Shown: positions 10,019-20,969 of the stretch, in pieces
Layout of the letters: each line of letters begins with the position of its first letter
Position numbering within the stretch: position 1 is the stretch's first letter
Assembly: GCA_036346355.1 (NCBI GenBank)
Contig: CM070572.1
Coordinates: 2,425,001-2,489,000, forward strand
From: Rhipidocladum racemiflorum
Taxonomy: Eukaryota; Streptophyta; Magnoliopsida; Poales; Poaceae
DNA: 64,000 nucleotides
Direction of reading: 5' to 3'
Position numbers and translations under genes: made by a program
Notes under the pieces: model-generated
Told to the model about the DNA's origin: nothing
The model's database searches: none
Seen by the model: the letters and a program-made list of their open reading frames with translations, nothing else

Positions 10019-10031
10019 AAAAGGGGGAGAT
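10019..10031 (+). other. Polypurine tract, Copia element 1
   Basis: aaaagggggagat directly precedes the TG of the 3' LTR. It would prime plus-strand DNA synthesis. Confidence 0.85.
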
Positions 10032-10365
10032 TGAAAGTGCATCTAGGCCCCTAAATTGGTTTTGGTTGATTAATGACAAACGATTAAAATGACTAATGTC
10101 TTCAATGAGCTTGTGAACAGGTAAAAGATTAAATGTGAGATCTTCTACATGTGAAGGACACCCTCAAACGAATTCAAGCGAGTAAAACGGCTTTGTAATT
10201 TTACTTTTTCTATGCTTTGTGTCTTAGGAATGCCGTACTATTAAGAGGGATGCATCGTAGATGATCTAGGGTAGTCTCTATGCTCAGATGAATGTTACTT
10301 TAAATCTTATTGAGACCCTAAGTCATCGCGCATGCACCGGAATGTGTTTTTATCTAAAGTTCAAG

Positions 10366-10837
10366 TCGGACATTCCGATATTACATCGGAAGTTCCGATG
10401 TGACCGAACATTCCGATGTGCATGCTTGCTTCAGTCCGATGCGTAGAAGATGTATCGGAAGTTCCGATATTTACGATCGGAAGTTCCGACACGTTGTAAA
10501 GCTTTCTAGGGTGCTCTCTGTAAAGATCGGAAGTTCCGATATTTGACATCGGAAGTTCCGATGTGTTCAAACCGAAAAAAGGGAGCTCTCTGGAATTATC
10601 GAACACTCCGATATATTGGATCGGACATTCCGATGTTAAGTCGGAAGTTCCGATGTTTATATCGGACAGTCCGATATGGACTTAGAAGCATTTTGTCAAG
10701 GGCTTTTCTGGGAACATCGGAAGTTCCGATGTTGACATCGGAAGTTTCGATGCATCTTGCTCGTCAGTTGTAGTGCGCTCGAGTTCTGATTATTTGTACA
10801 TATCGGACATTCCGATGTTGATATCGGAAGTTCCGAT
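10366..10837 (+). repeat. Cluster of 15 quasi-palindromes in LTR U3
   Basis: Fifteen sites of the form atcggaaGttccgat or close variants (atcggacattccgat, atcggacagtccgat) in 472 bp, irregularly spaced, ending about 45 bp before the TATA box. The position suggests promoter elements for a dimeric factor; that role is inferred. Confidence 0.85.
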
Positions 10838-10880
10838 ATGCAGCTGAGTGGGTGTATAACGGCTAGTTTTTGCAAGAAAC

Positions 10881-10888
10881 TATAAATA
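10881..10888 (+). promoter_or_regulatory. TATA box of Copia element 1 LTR
   Basis: tataaata in caagaaactataaataccccacccctccc, downstream of the palindrome cluster. The truncated 5' LTR lacks this site, so only the 3' LTR could start transcription, outward into 11624 onward. Confidence 0.7.
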
Positions 10889-11623
10889 CCCCACCCCTCC
10901 CTCATTTGAGGGTGACACACTCTATTTGGCAGAACTTTAGTGCACTTTGAGCCCTCTCTAGTCTACTTTTGAGCCCTCCTCTTTGATCTTAGGGATCATC
11001 CAAGGAGTGAGGACTAGAAGTGAGATTTGGAGCTAGAGTGAAAAGCAAGTGTCATTCATTTCGAGCTTAAGAGTGTTCCTCCAAGATCGTTCAACCGTGC
11101 ATTTGTTTCTCTTGGAGGTTGAAGGACTCCTAGACGGCTAGGTGTCGATCACGAGCTCCCAAGGATTGTGGGACGCCGTGAGAAGTTTGTGAAGGCCGGC
11201 TCCGCCTCCGAAAGGAAAGGAACCAATAGTGAAACCAAGCCTCAAGTGTGACCGAGGTTTGGGAGGAAAGGGTTGGAAAAGACCCGGCTCTTTGGAGCCT
11301 CCTCAACGGAGACGTAGGATTCCCTCAAGAATCCGAACTCCGGGATCAATTCCGTGTCATATTTTTCACTTTGCTCTAGCTTGTCTCCTTATTGTTTTGA
11401 TCCAACCTTCTTATACTGTCTCTCAAGATTATTTCATTCAGTTGTTAATTGTCCAGGTCAAAAGTCGATCGGACATTCCGAACTGGTATCGGAAGTTCCG
11501 ATTACATCGGAAGTTCCGATCCAACACCAAAAGTTCCGACACTCTTTCCGCTGCGACAAATTTAGTTTAAATTTTAAACTGCCTATTCACCCCCCCCCTC
11601 TAGGCAACTTTCTCATCTTTTCA

Positions 11624-12990
11624 GTGACCTCCTCGGCTGCTCCTCCACCTCGTGGAATTTCCTCCTCACGCCGGCCTCCTTCTTCCTCCACCCGGCGTTG
11701 CCTCTTCTCCGTCCTACTTGGAGGTAGGTCCTCTCCTTTGGGATTAGGTTCGCGGGATTATTGGGTCTTAGGGTTATCCATGGTGGATTTGCGGCTTCGG
11801 TTTGGATTTGGGAGTCTTGGGGTTAACTTTGAGCCTTAGGGTTTGGGGGTATGATGGTTCTAGGGTTGGACTTGGGACTTGGGTTGGCAAATGTGGGTTG
11901 CTAAAGTGTAGATCGGGTAGTGGTGATGCCATCCCGGGGGCTAGTTAGTTTTGGTTGGAATTTGCTCTAGTGGCATCGTTTTCTCGTGGTTTGGGCTTGC
12001 TCGGAGCTTCTCCGACTCGACCGCGTGTAGAAAGGTTGTAGATCGGGTCCTCGCGGTGTCGTAGGACTTGGCGGCACCTCGATCCGTCGAGTTTTGGGTA
12101 AAACTCGCCAGGTCCAGAGTGTCCGGACGGGCGGTCCGGAGTGTCCGAGTTATCCGGAGAGTCCGGACAAAAACGCCCGGAGTATCCGGATTATCCGGAC
12201 TGTCCGGATATTTAAACCGGACTGTCCGGGTTTACCTGTTCTGTCCGGCTTGGGTGGTCTGTCCTGTCGCGTTGTTTCGTCGGGGTTTTTCCTTTTGTGT
12301 TCGTTTCATTTGCATGACATGCATCTCATTATGCATTGTACTCGTGTAGAGAGCGATCCCGCGGTGACCGAGGGTGCGACCGGAGAGCCCGTTACTACCG
12401 ACCCACCAACAGAAGAACAAGGCAAGCACCTAAGCATGTTTATCCTTATGTATCGTTATTTTCGAGAATAATGTGATTAATTGAAATGTTAAGTATTGCA
12501 TTAGGAATTGCCATGTGGGATAGGAATAGATCCTAATTGCTGCACGTACACCCCTTGTATTCGTCGAATATCTCCTTTTGAGCTAGACTATGGGTATTAA
12601 TGAGTCCGTGCTTAGAATGCTTAGATGTCGGGGTTGGACCAAGTGACCGAAGGTTCTGTCACTTGCGGTTGTATTGTTACACACGTACTACGTTATGTTG
12701 GGCTTGGAGTTGGGAAAGGTTTTGGAAGGAAATGAATTGTGGACCGGGCGGGGAGTTGGTTCATTTGGGTATGGAGACTCAAATGTGTAGCCCCGTCTGT
12801 GTCAGTTGAGGACCGATCCGTAAGTGGAATCAGATTGAGTACACCCCGGTTGGTCGCATGCCCGATTATGGTACGGTAAGCCACTCTTTCTCTCATATGG
12901 AATCGATGGACCGTAACTTCCTGTGGTTGGACGTGGTTGAGGGCGAGGCTTAGGCCGACTCTCGAGCGCCAAGCCGGGCTTGGGGCTGCT
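11624..12990 (+). repeat. LTR-like remnant, part 1 (host of nested insertions)
   Basis: No coding region. It reads straight into 33118-33619 and then 37051-~37567 once the two Gypsy insertions, each with a perfect 5-bp duplication, are removed. Composition, ATG-poor GC-rich text and a cluster of tccggac/gtccgga inverted motifs at 12113-12248 resemble a Gypsy LTR or leader. Both ends are unclear: the left abuts the Copia 3' LTR and the right runs into the LINE. Confidence 0.5.
12113..12248 (+). repeat. Cluster of tccgga-type inverted motifs
   Basis: About ten overlapping copies of gtccgga, tccggac and tatccgga in 136 bp. The layout recalls the palindrome cluster in the Copia LTR but with a different core. 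Confidence 0.7.
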
Positions 12991-13637
12991 TGTCGGGACC
13001 CCGAATTTGCAAATCCGGACCCTCTATGTATTCAGCACTAGTCCAGGAACGCGTTAGTGCACACAGTCTTAACATCGGTAAATATCACAATCATACCACT
13101 CGATACTAATAAAGTACTTTAATTAAATAATCAAACTGGTTACCCGACCTTAAGGTCAAGCTACAATTGTACGCCTCGCAGGGCGAAACTTATTAAAAGG
13201 GAAATAATAGCAGCGGAAAATAAGATAACTTCGTGGCGCCATCCAGTATACCACAGGCAACTGACTGGGCTCGCTCCCTAAGTAGATGAGTCCTCGTGGA
13301 GCTCCTCCTCCAAAGCTGGTGTGGTCTCCTCTTCAACTGGTGTTGTATTGTGGCAAGGGTGAGTACTTGGTACTCAGCAAGTCATGCACAGAATGCAAGC
13401 TAATATACTATATGCATGGCTTGGTACAAAGGAATAGCTCGAGGTATATTTGCAGTAAACAGCATTTGACAAGTATCATAAGTAGATTCGAAAGCAGTAA
13501 AAACAAGTATAGCATAGATAACTGTTCAAAGAGTTTAGTAACATCTTTTTCCCGTCTTTAATCCACATATCTATCAACATCAATCAGAGCCAGGCTCTAC
13601 TAATCCATCTTAACAGGTGATTAGTAAACGGTAAGTT

Positions 13638-15815
13638 ATGGCAACAGAGAAATACTCAAACAAGCCGCCAATCTTCGATGGCAGATTTCCCTAATCGGGC
13701 GGATCCGATGGATCGCATATCTTCGAAGCTCACAGGTAACGCGATTTGGCGCAAGGTAAAAATTAAATCGCATTTCCTTCTTCTAATGATGATATTGATA
13801 AAATCGAAGTTTGAGAAAGATGTTGAAAACAATAATAGAGCTTAGAAACATATTGCTTCAAGGACTTGCTAGAAAAGAATTCGATAGAGTCTCTGTCATT
13901 TACTCACTGCTCATGAAATTTGGAAATCTCTTCAAGATTATCATGAGGGCACCGACTCGTAAAAGAAGCTAGGCAAGATCAATTTAAAAGGAATACACTA
14001 GATTTGAAATGAACTCGAGAATCTCTAGATGATTGTTTTGCTCGCTTTAAGAATCTAAACAATCTTAGAGCCAGATGTAAAGTACACTACGAAAATGCTA
14101 GACATTTCCTATCATCTCTTGATTCTAAAATCGGCAAATGAAAGTGATCGCTTTTAGGGAAGCTCATAAGATGAGTGAAATGACTTTGGATAAACTATAT
14201 TCTAGTCTCAAGACTTTTGAGATAGACATTGTTTCAAGAACTTCCAATGATAACTCTATGGCTCTTAATGCTAATTCTTCATATGATAATGCTACTAGTT
14301 CTTCATCATCATATTCCATTACCGCTTTGAGTGCTCTTTAGTGATGAAATGCCTAGATCAAATACCGTAAGACACACTTGCTCTTCTTTCCAAGCGTGTC
14401 AATGCAGCTTACATGAGATCAAGGGAGAAGAGGAGCCTCCATCCATCAAGTACAATCATGCGGTAAGGTCGGCACATCCGTGCTAATCAAGCTTTCAAGA
14501 ACAAAGATAAAGAGGAGAAGGAGCAAAGCAATCCCCTCCAAGTCCTTCCACAAAGAGAGCAAGGACAAAAATAAGCAACGGACAAAGAAGATGCTCAACA
14601 AAGTCTTGGCGTAATTGGTCGCTTAGACTTAAGCGACATTGATGATTCAACTGACGATGAGAAGGAAGCAAAGCAAACTGCGAACGAGAAAGATTTCACC
14701 TGACTATGCTTCATGGCGAAAGGGAACACTAGTGATTCTTGTGACAACGACAAAGACCTCCAGCGACGGTGATGAGGTAATACCTTCGTATGATGAGCTT
14801 TGTGAAGTTTTAGTCATATTGAGAAAATCTTTAAGAAAATCTTCACTCAAAAATAAAAACTTAGAGAAAGATCTATCCATGCTAAAAACTGAAAACTTTG
14901 ATCTTAGAAATTCAAATTCTGAAAAGACATGTGATTCTTGCTTAGATCTCAAATTTGAAATTAAATCTCTAAAAGAGGAACATATGATTGAATCCTAGAA
15001 ACAAGTTTATGCCAAACAATTGAAAAATGAAAACTTGTGAAAAATGTTGGTTGCTCTAATTTATGGTTTACATGGTCAAACTTCTTGTTCTAAATGTCCC
15101 ATACTAGAATTGAAGTTTCATGATGCAGATGCTAAGATTACTCAATTGGTTAATGATTTGCTTACACATGAAGTTCTTTCATGCTCAACTTGTCGCAATC
15201 AAAAAGAAAAATAGATGTTTCTGTAATAATTGTTTAACACTCTCCCAAAATTGATTACTTGAAAAGTCTTTGAAACGTTTTACTAAAGGAAAGAAAAATT
15301 TAAATATGATTTTGGATCAATCAAAAAGTCAGACTCATCACAAAGGTTTAGGTTTTGATCCTTATGCTCATCACAAATCATATGCTCCTACTATTGTTAA
15401 AACTCTTGAAAGTGGAAAGTTTGAAATTGTCAAAGAACTCGAAAATCTTCTCAAATCTCTTGGAATTTTATCTTCTACTATGATGAATGCAAATGTTGTC
15501 ATTTCTAAAGACAAACCATTTGTTAAGTACAATTGCACTCATTGTGGAAAAGATGGTCATTTGATGAATTTTTGTTTTAGACTAGCCAAACAACAGAGAA
15601 AGGAAAATTCAAAGGCTAAGTCTAACTTTAGACAAACACGTATCATTTCTCCACATGTTCCGCTAGTAAAAGCAAACAAAATAATTGAAATTCATTTACT
15701 TTGCATTCTCAAGCTTTTGTACGATCACTCGCCGAAAGTGATTATCTGGATACCTAAATCATATTTCTCTAACGTGAATCCTCAACATCTTCTGTTCATA
15801 ACATGTAGGTGGTAA
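13638..15815 (+). pseudogene. Copia gag remnant (element 2)
   Basis: It begins ATGGCAACAGAG with the usual Copia gag opening KPPIFDG, then breaks. Later fragments keep a UBN2-like helix (14138-14341), a Glu/Lys-rich block (14639-14998) and a CCHC zinc knuckle (CTHCGKDGHLMNFC) near 15535. Many stops and frame changes; no product expected. Confidence 0.75.
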
Positions 15816-18800
15816 TGAGAAGGGAAGGAGAACATCCGGTCGCTGATTCAGGATCTTGCCGGCCAACACATGACAGCAACCGTTGGTTCTCCTCCTAACA
15901 AAAGCATCCTGGGAACTAAACGATCACTTTGGAGATGCTACTCGACGCGGCCATTGCAAAAGGTAACGTGGAAGGTGAATGATCACTTTACTTTAAAGAA
16001 TGTCTCTTTGGTGTCTAAACTCGAATTCAACCTTCTATCTCAGATCTCAATTGTTGGATGAAAACTTTGAAGTGAGTTTTAAAACCAAATGCATGTAGAG
16101 TACTCGATGCTTCGAAACTTGACTCTTGAGATATCTAGACTTGAAAAATTTTCATAGCAAATTTTAGCAATGCTTCAAGTTCACATTGTTTTGTTGCTTC
16201 AGAATCTAGAAATCTCAATTCTTGGCATCGCCGGTTAGGTCACATGGGCTTTGATCTCATATCTAGATTGAGTGGTCTAGACTTAATTAGTGGCTTGCCA
16301 AAATTGAAATCTTGCAAAGACATTGTTTGTGCTTCCGCCGACATGGTAAGATGGTTGGAGCCCTCATGCTCCTGTCTCTGTCAGAATGACCATCGCCCCT
16401 GGCCAACTTCTTCTCACATGGATCTGAGGGACCATCTCGAGTACACCTACTGAGGTAAGTGGTACTTCTAGTAATAGTTGATGATTATTCGAGATACTCT
16501 TGGGTGCATTTTTCTGCCTTCAAAAGATGAGATTTTTGGACTCTTTCATGTCTTCATTAAGAGATTGATAAATGAATTGCCTAACTCATTGAAAGCCATA
16601 AGAAATGTATAATGGCATGCGGTAATTCAAAAATGCCTTGTTTAAATCTTTTGTGAAACTAATGGGATTGAACATCAATTTTCTTCGCCATATTCTCCCT
16701 CACAGAATGGTGTTGTAGAAAGGAAAATAGAACTTTGATTCAAATGGCTAGAACTATGCTAGATGAATACAACACTTCAAGAAAATTTTAATGAGGCAAT
16801 CTCTTCCGGCTACATATATCAAATAGGGTCTATCTCGAGCTTTACTTGGTAAAACATCTTATGAACTGAGATTTGATCGTAAACCATCTGTTTCTCACTT
16901 ACGAAAGTGTTTGGTTGCAAATGCTTTATTCTTAAACATAGAAATCTTGATAAATCTCGAAGCTCGTGAGTACGTATGGTATTTTCCTTTGGCTATTCGC
17001 TGCACTCTCGTGATATCGCGGTACTTGATTTATCAACTAACAAATTGTTGGAGACATGCGATGTTACTTTTGATGAGGCTAGCCTCGAGCTAGACCCGAC
17101 ATTTCAGGTTCACGAAGATTTAGAGCCAATCTTTGGATAAAGATTCAAGAAAATGATGAAGATGATGACAATGATGAGCTCATACCTACGTAACGGGAAG
17201 TTGTTTCAACAAATTGATGTGACTACTACTTGAGATTCTCCTACACCTCTCACGACGACGAAACAACTGGACCTCCCTCATCTGCTTTGAAGAACCATCC
17301 TCCCGAACAAATTATTGGAAGTCTTCATGAAAGGGTGACACGTTCTAATTCATCTCAAACTCTTTTATGCATGCATTCTGCTTTTTGTTGCAAATTTTGA
17401 ACTCTAAGAACATTACTCATGCTTTAATCGATAGTTCTTGGTAGATGCGATGCATGAAGAGTTAGAAAACTTTGAAAGGAATAAAGTTTGGTCTTTAGTG
17501 GAACCTCCTAAAAAATCAAAACATTATTGGAACAAAATGGGTTTTTAAGAACAAGTTAAATGAAGATGGAATAAATTGTTAGAAACAAAGCTAGACTTGT
17601 AGCTCAAGGTTATTCTCAACTTGAAGGAATTGATTTTGATGAAACATTTGCTCCTCGTTGCTCGCTTAGAAGCTATTCAAGATCCTCTTGGCTTTTGCAG
17701 CTTCAAAAGGTTTTAAGTTATTTCAAATGGATGTGAAAAGTGCTTTTCTAAACGGTTTTATAGAAGAAGAAGTTTTTGTGAAACAACCTCCAGGCTTTGA
17801 AAATGAAAAATTTCCTAATCATGTGTATCGCTTATCAAAAGCTCTTTATGGATTAAAACAAGCTCCTCAGGCATGGTATGATAGATTAAAAGGCTTCTTG
17901 CTTCAACATAATTTTGAGATGGGAAAAGTTGATAAAACTCTGTTTACTCAAATTCAAATGATCAATTCCTTGTGGTGCAAATTTATGTGGATGATATTAT
18001 CTTTGGAGTGATCCTCCCACTCTCTTGTGTTGCAGTTTTCGAAATGATGTCCAGGAATTCGAGATGAGTATGATGGGAGAGTTGACATACTTCCTTGGAT
18101 TTCAAGTCAAGCAAGCGAAAGAAGGGATCTTCTTGCACCAATCCAAGTATACAAAGGAGCTTACTAAAGAAATTCGACATGGGAGAAGGAAAGTCAAGAT
18201 CTACTCCAATGAGCACAACAACAATTTTGGAGCTTGACGAGAATGGTGTCGAGATGGACTAAAAAGAATACAGAAGCATGATTGGATCATACATTTGATC
18301 GCTTCGAGGCCTCGATATACATTTTGCAGATGTTTGTGTGCTCGATTTCAAGCTCTCTCGAGAATCACATCGACAAGCAATTAAAAGAATTTTCAGTATC
18401 TACGCTCCACTTCGAATTTGGCATTTGGTATTCTTGTTCTTCTTCGCTTACACTTAGGATATTCTCGATGCTGATTTTACAGGTGTAGATTAGATAGAAA
18501 GAGTACTTCGGGCACATGTCATTTTCTTGGCACTTCACTTGTTTCTTGGTCTTCTAAGAAACAAATCTCATTGCTCAATCTATCACTGGTGAATACGTTG
18601 CGACCGCTAGTTGTTGTTCACAAATTCTTTGGATCACTTCAACTCTTAAAGATTACTGGCATTAACTTTAGTAGTGTTCCACTTCTTTGTGATAATACTA
18701 GTGCAATTCACATCGCTAAAAATCCTGTTCAACATTCAAGGACTAAACACATTGATGTTCGATATCATTTTCTTAGAGATCATGCTGGAAAAAGGAGCTA

Positions 18801-18919
18801 TTGAACTGAAATTTGTTGATTCGATGCTCAAATTGCTGATATTTTCACTAAGCCGCTTGATTCCTCTCGCTTTGCTTTCTTACGCCGTGAACTTGGGATC
18901 ATTCATCCCCATGGGTTGA
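15816..18919 (+). pseudogene. Copia pol remnant (element 2)
   Basis: Recognisable in order: integrase zinc-finger start (WHRRLGHMGFD near 16225), integrase tail (SPQNGVVERK near 16700, frame broken), RT with FQMDVKSAFLNGF and ALYGLKQAPQAWYDR (17688-18011) followed by a broken active-site segment and MSMMGELTYFLGFQVKQ (18064-18115), and RNase H with DNTSAIHIAKNPVQHSRTKH (18690-18760). Multiple frameshifts and stops. Clearly dead. Confidence 0.82.
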
Positions 18920-20131
18920 TTTGAGGGAGTCTTGATTTTAACTCTTTCATTTGTATTACTTGACTTTGGTTTCTACAAGGAGCTATTTTGTCGTTACACT
19001 TAAAGAAAACTCCCCTGCTATTGCATCATGTAGTACAAAGCTTTTGTTGACTATTCTTGTGTATATAGTCAAATTAATGCTTCATTGTTTCACTTCTCAC
19101 TAAAAGACTAAAAGACTAAAATAATTCAATTTGAGATGCTTTTTGAGAATATTTTGGCTCTTGTTCATTATGGTATTGCATTTGTGAAATAGGCTTAAAA
19201 GTTTCTGTCATCTCAGTGAAGGCTAGAGCTGATTAGAAACTATGTGTGAGTTTTTGTTGGACTTCAAATGATCATTATGAGTCTCAAGCAAAATCAGTGT
19301 TTTAAAATGATAAAAGCAAGTTGAAAAGATGCAAGCAAAAGCTACTTGGCTAAACACAAGTTTAGTACAATGTGCAGCTTCCTTGCCAGGATTTAAATTC
19401 AAAGATGCAAGAAAAGGCTACTTGTCTAAACAAAAGTTCAGAACAATGTGAAGCCACTTGCCAATTTAAACTGAGAACGATACAAGAAAGAACTACCTCC
19501 TCATACCCAAGTATGGGGTCGTGTGCCGTTACGTGTCCTCCCGGGTGATCACAAAGCAAAATTGTCAAACTTGCTAAAAGAGAAAAGGAAATTCAAATTT
19601 TTGAAAAGGCTTGAGACAAACATTAGTGAATTTGAAAGTCTCTCTTTGCTCATGATAGATTTCTTTTTAGCTTTGGCAAAATCAGTTTATGACATTTTTA
19701 CTTGTTTGCTCTAATTTGCTTATAACAACTATTCTATGTGTTAGAGCCTCTATATTCTCACAATTTGTTTTTCTCATTGGATAAATTGATACAAAATGTG
19801 AAAACTCTCGTAAAAACTCTCCAAATGCTTTACTTTGATTATATACCTTAAATATACTTCAAAGCTTGAGATTCTGCATTCATTAAGGGGGAGTTTTGAG
19901 ATCTTGATGACTATTTTGTCAAAAAGGAGAGCAAAGTCAAGAAGAAGAAAAATAAAAAGAGAGGTGAATAAAAAGAGAGGTGAATTTCAAACTGTTTGAG
20001 AATTTGGATTTTCTTGGTCTTTACTTGGTCTTGGAATCTTTTGGGTCTCAAACTCTCATTTTTTTCTTTTCTCTTCTCTACTCTTGTCAAATCTTATTGT
20101 GTTTTGTCAAATTACTCATCAAGGGGGAGAT
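18920..20131 (+). other. Non-coding tail of Copia element 2
   Basis: No convincing ORF. Two polypurine-like runs are present, aagggggag at about 19885 and the tract aagggggaga at 20121-20130 next to the LTR. If a third ORF like that of Copia element 1 existed here, it is gone. Confidence 0.55.
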
Positions 20132-20969
20132 TGAAGGATCATTGTTTTTGATCCAATTGTTTTTGATGATGAGTATTTGAAAAGAGTTGAAATTGATTTG
20201 ATTATTTGATAAGATTTGAAAGAGGTTTGATTATTTAGTGGTTGTATGGATTAACTTGAGTCAAGGCGGACTTGGGCTCGAAATTGTTTTTGTGTTTTTT
20301 GTTCACGTGCAGTGTGTTGCTTGAGGAACGTGGTCATTGTGACAGGACTGAGACTAGGTTCAGGGAGGAACTGAGGTCGTGGTCGAGGATGTCATGCGAG
20401 ATGTTTGGACTAGAGGAGTGCACGTGAGGTCGAGATCGTTGCAGCGCTTGGCAGGTGGTCGCATGCGTGTATATTTTCACACATGCATACAAATACATGT
20501 GTATTTGTTGCATGCATGTGAGAGAGTGGTATATGTGTGTGTGCATGCATATGGGTGCATGTGACGTGAGTGCATGTTGTGTGTGTGTATGCAAATGCAT
20601 GAGGTGTGTGTATGGCATGCATGTGTGTGTGCATGCTAGTGTGCGTGGAGTGCATTGGCGTGTGTGAGTAGTGCACGTGCATGTGTGTGTTTGCATGCAC
20701 ATGCATGTGTGTGTGGGTGTCCGAGTAGAGTTAGGACACAGCAGTGCGTGCATTGCATGGGTGCGTGAGTTCCTGAGAGGAGGAGTCCGAGTGTTTTTCT
20801 TTTTTGTTTCCGTGTCCATGTCTGAGAGGACGCAGTGGAGCCAACCAAGATGCCATGAGTTGCTATCCGAAGAGGCCAGCAATCCGAGTCTGTGTGGAGA
20901 CGGCGGAAAAAATAGGAAAAAGATTCCTAAGTCTAAACAGATTCTTGATAGATTTTTTGGGTGACTCTT
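20132..20969 (+). repeat. 3' LTR of Copia element 2
   Basis: Starts tgaaggatcattgtttttg after the polypurine tract and runs to the Gypsy LTR at about 20970. The expected terminal CA is not evident, so the right end may be trimmed. Includes the alternating purine-pyrimidine tract at 20460-20725. Confidence 0.65.
20460..20725 (+). repeat. TG/CATGCA-rich alternating purine-pyrimidine tract
   Basis: Roughly 265 bp of imperfect (TG)n mixed with many catgca/gcatgc hexamers. The hexamer is the RY motif core bound by plant B3 factors, and such tracts can adopt Z-DNA. Open frames across it encode only His/Thr/Cys or Val/Cys repeats and are not genes. Confidence 0.75.

Larger units (their letters stand above)
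1171..11623 (+). mobile_element. SIRE/Maximus-type Ty1-Copia retrotransposon with extra ORF3 (5' LTR truncated)
   Basis: Order on the plus strand: partial 5' LTR (1171-1766), Met-tRNA primer site (1769-1780), gag (1819-4089), pol with protease, integrase, reverse transcriptase and RNase H in Copia order (about 4100-7303), a spacer, a third ORF (8165-9628), a polypurine tract (10019-10031) and a complete 3' LTR (10032-11623, TG...CA). The long gag and the ORF between pol and the 3' LTR are typical of the SIRE/Maximus lineage. Both LTR copies differ at only about four places over 596 bp, so insertion was recent. The 5' LTR has lost its first 995 bp, including U3 and the TATA box, so this copy lacks its own promoter. 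The left target duplication was lost with it; gtgac follows the 3' LTR. Confidence 0.9.
10032..11623 (+). repeat. Complete 3' LTR of Copia element 1 (1592 bp)
   Basis: Starts tgaaagtgcatctagg after the polypurine tract and ends tcttttca, matching the 5' LTR end before the primer site. It carries 15 quasi-palindromes at 10366-10837, a TATA box at 10881 and four more palindromes at 11466-11540. The portion from 11027 on is duplicated at 1171-1766. Confidence 0.92.
13583..20969 (+). mobile_element. Degenerate Copia element 2 without 5' LTR
   Basis: The left edge is atcagagccaggctc, the inner part of a Met-tRNA primer site, joined directly to Gypsy LTR sequence, so the 5' LTR is missing. Broken gag (13638-15810), pol (about 15810-18920), a 1.2-kb non-coding tail, a polypurine tract (20119-20130) and one LTR (20132-~20969) follow. 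RT and RNase H resemble those of Copia element 1, placing it in the same broad lineage. No target duplication is visible. Confidence 0.8.
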
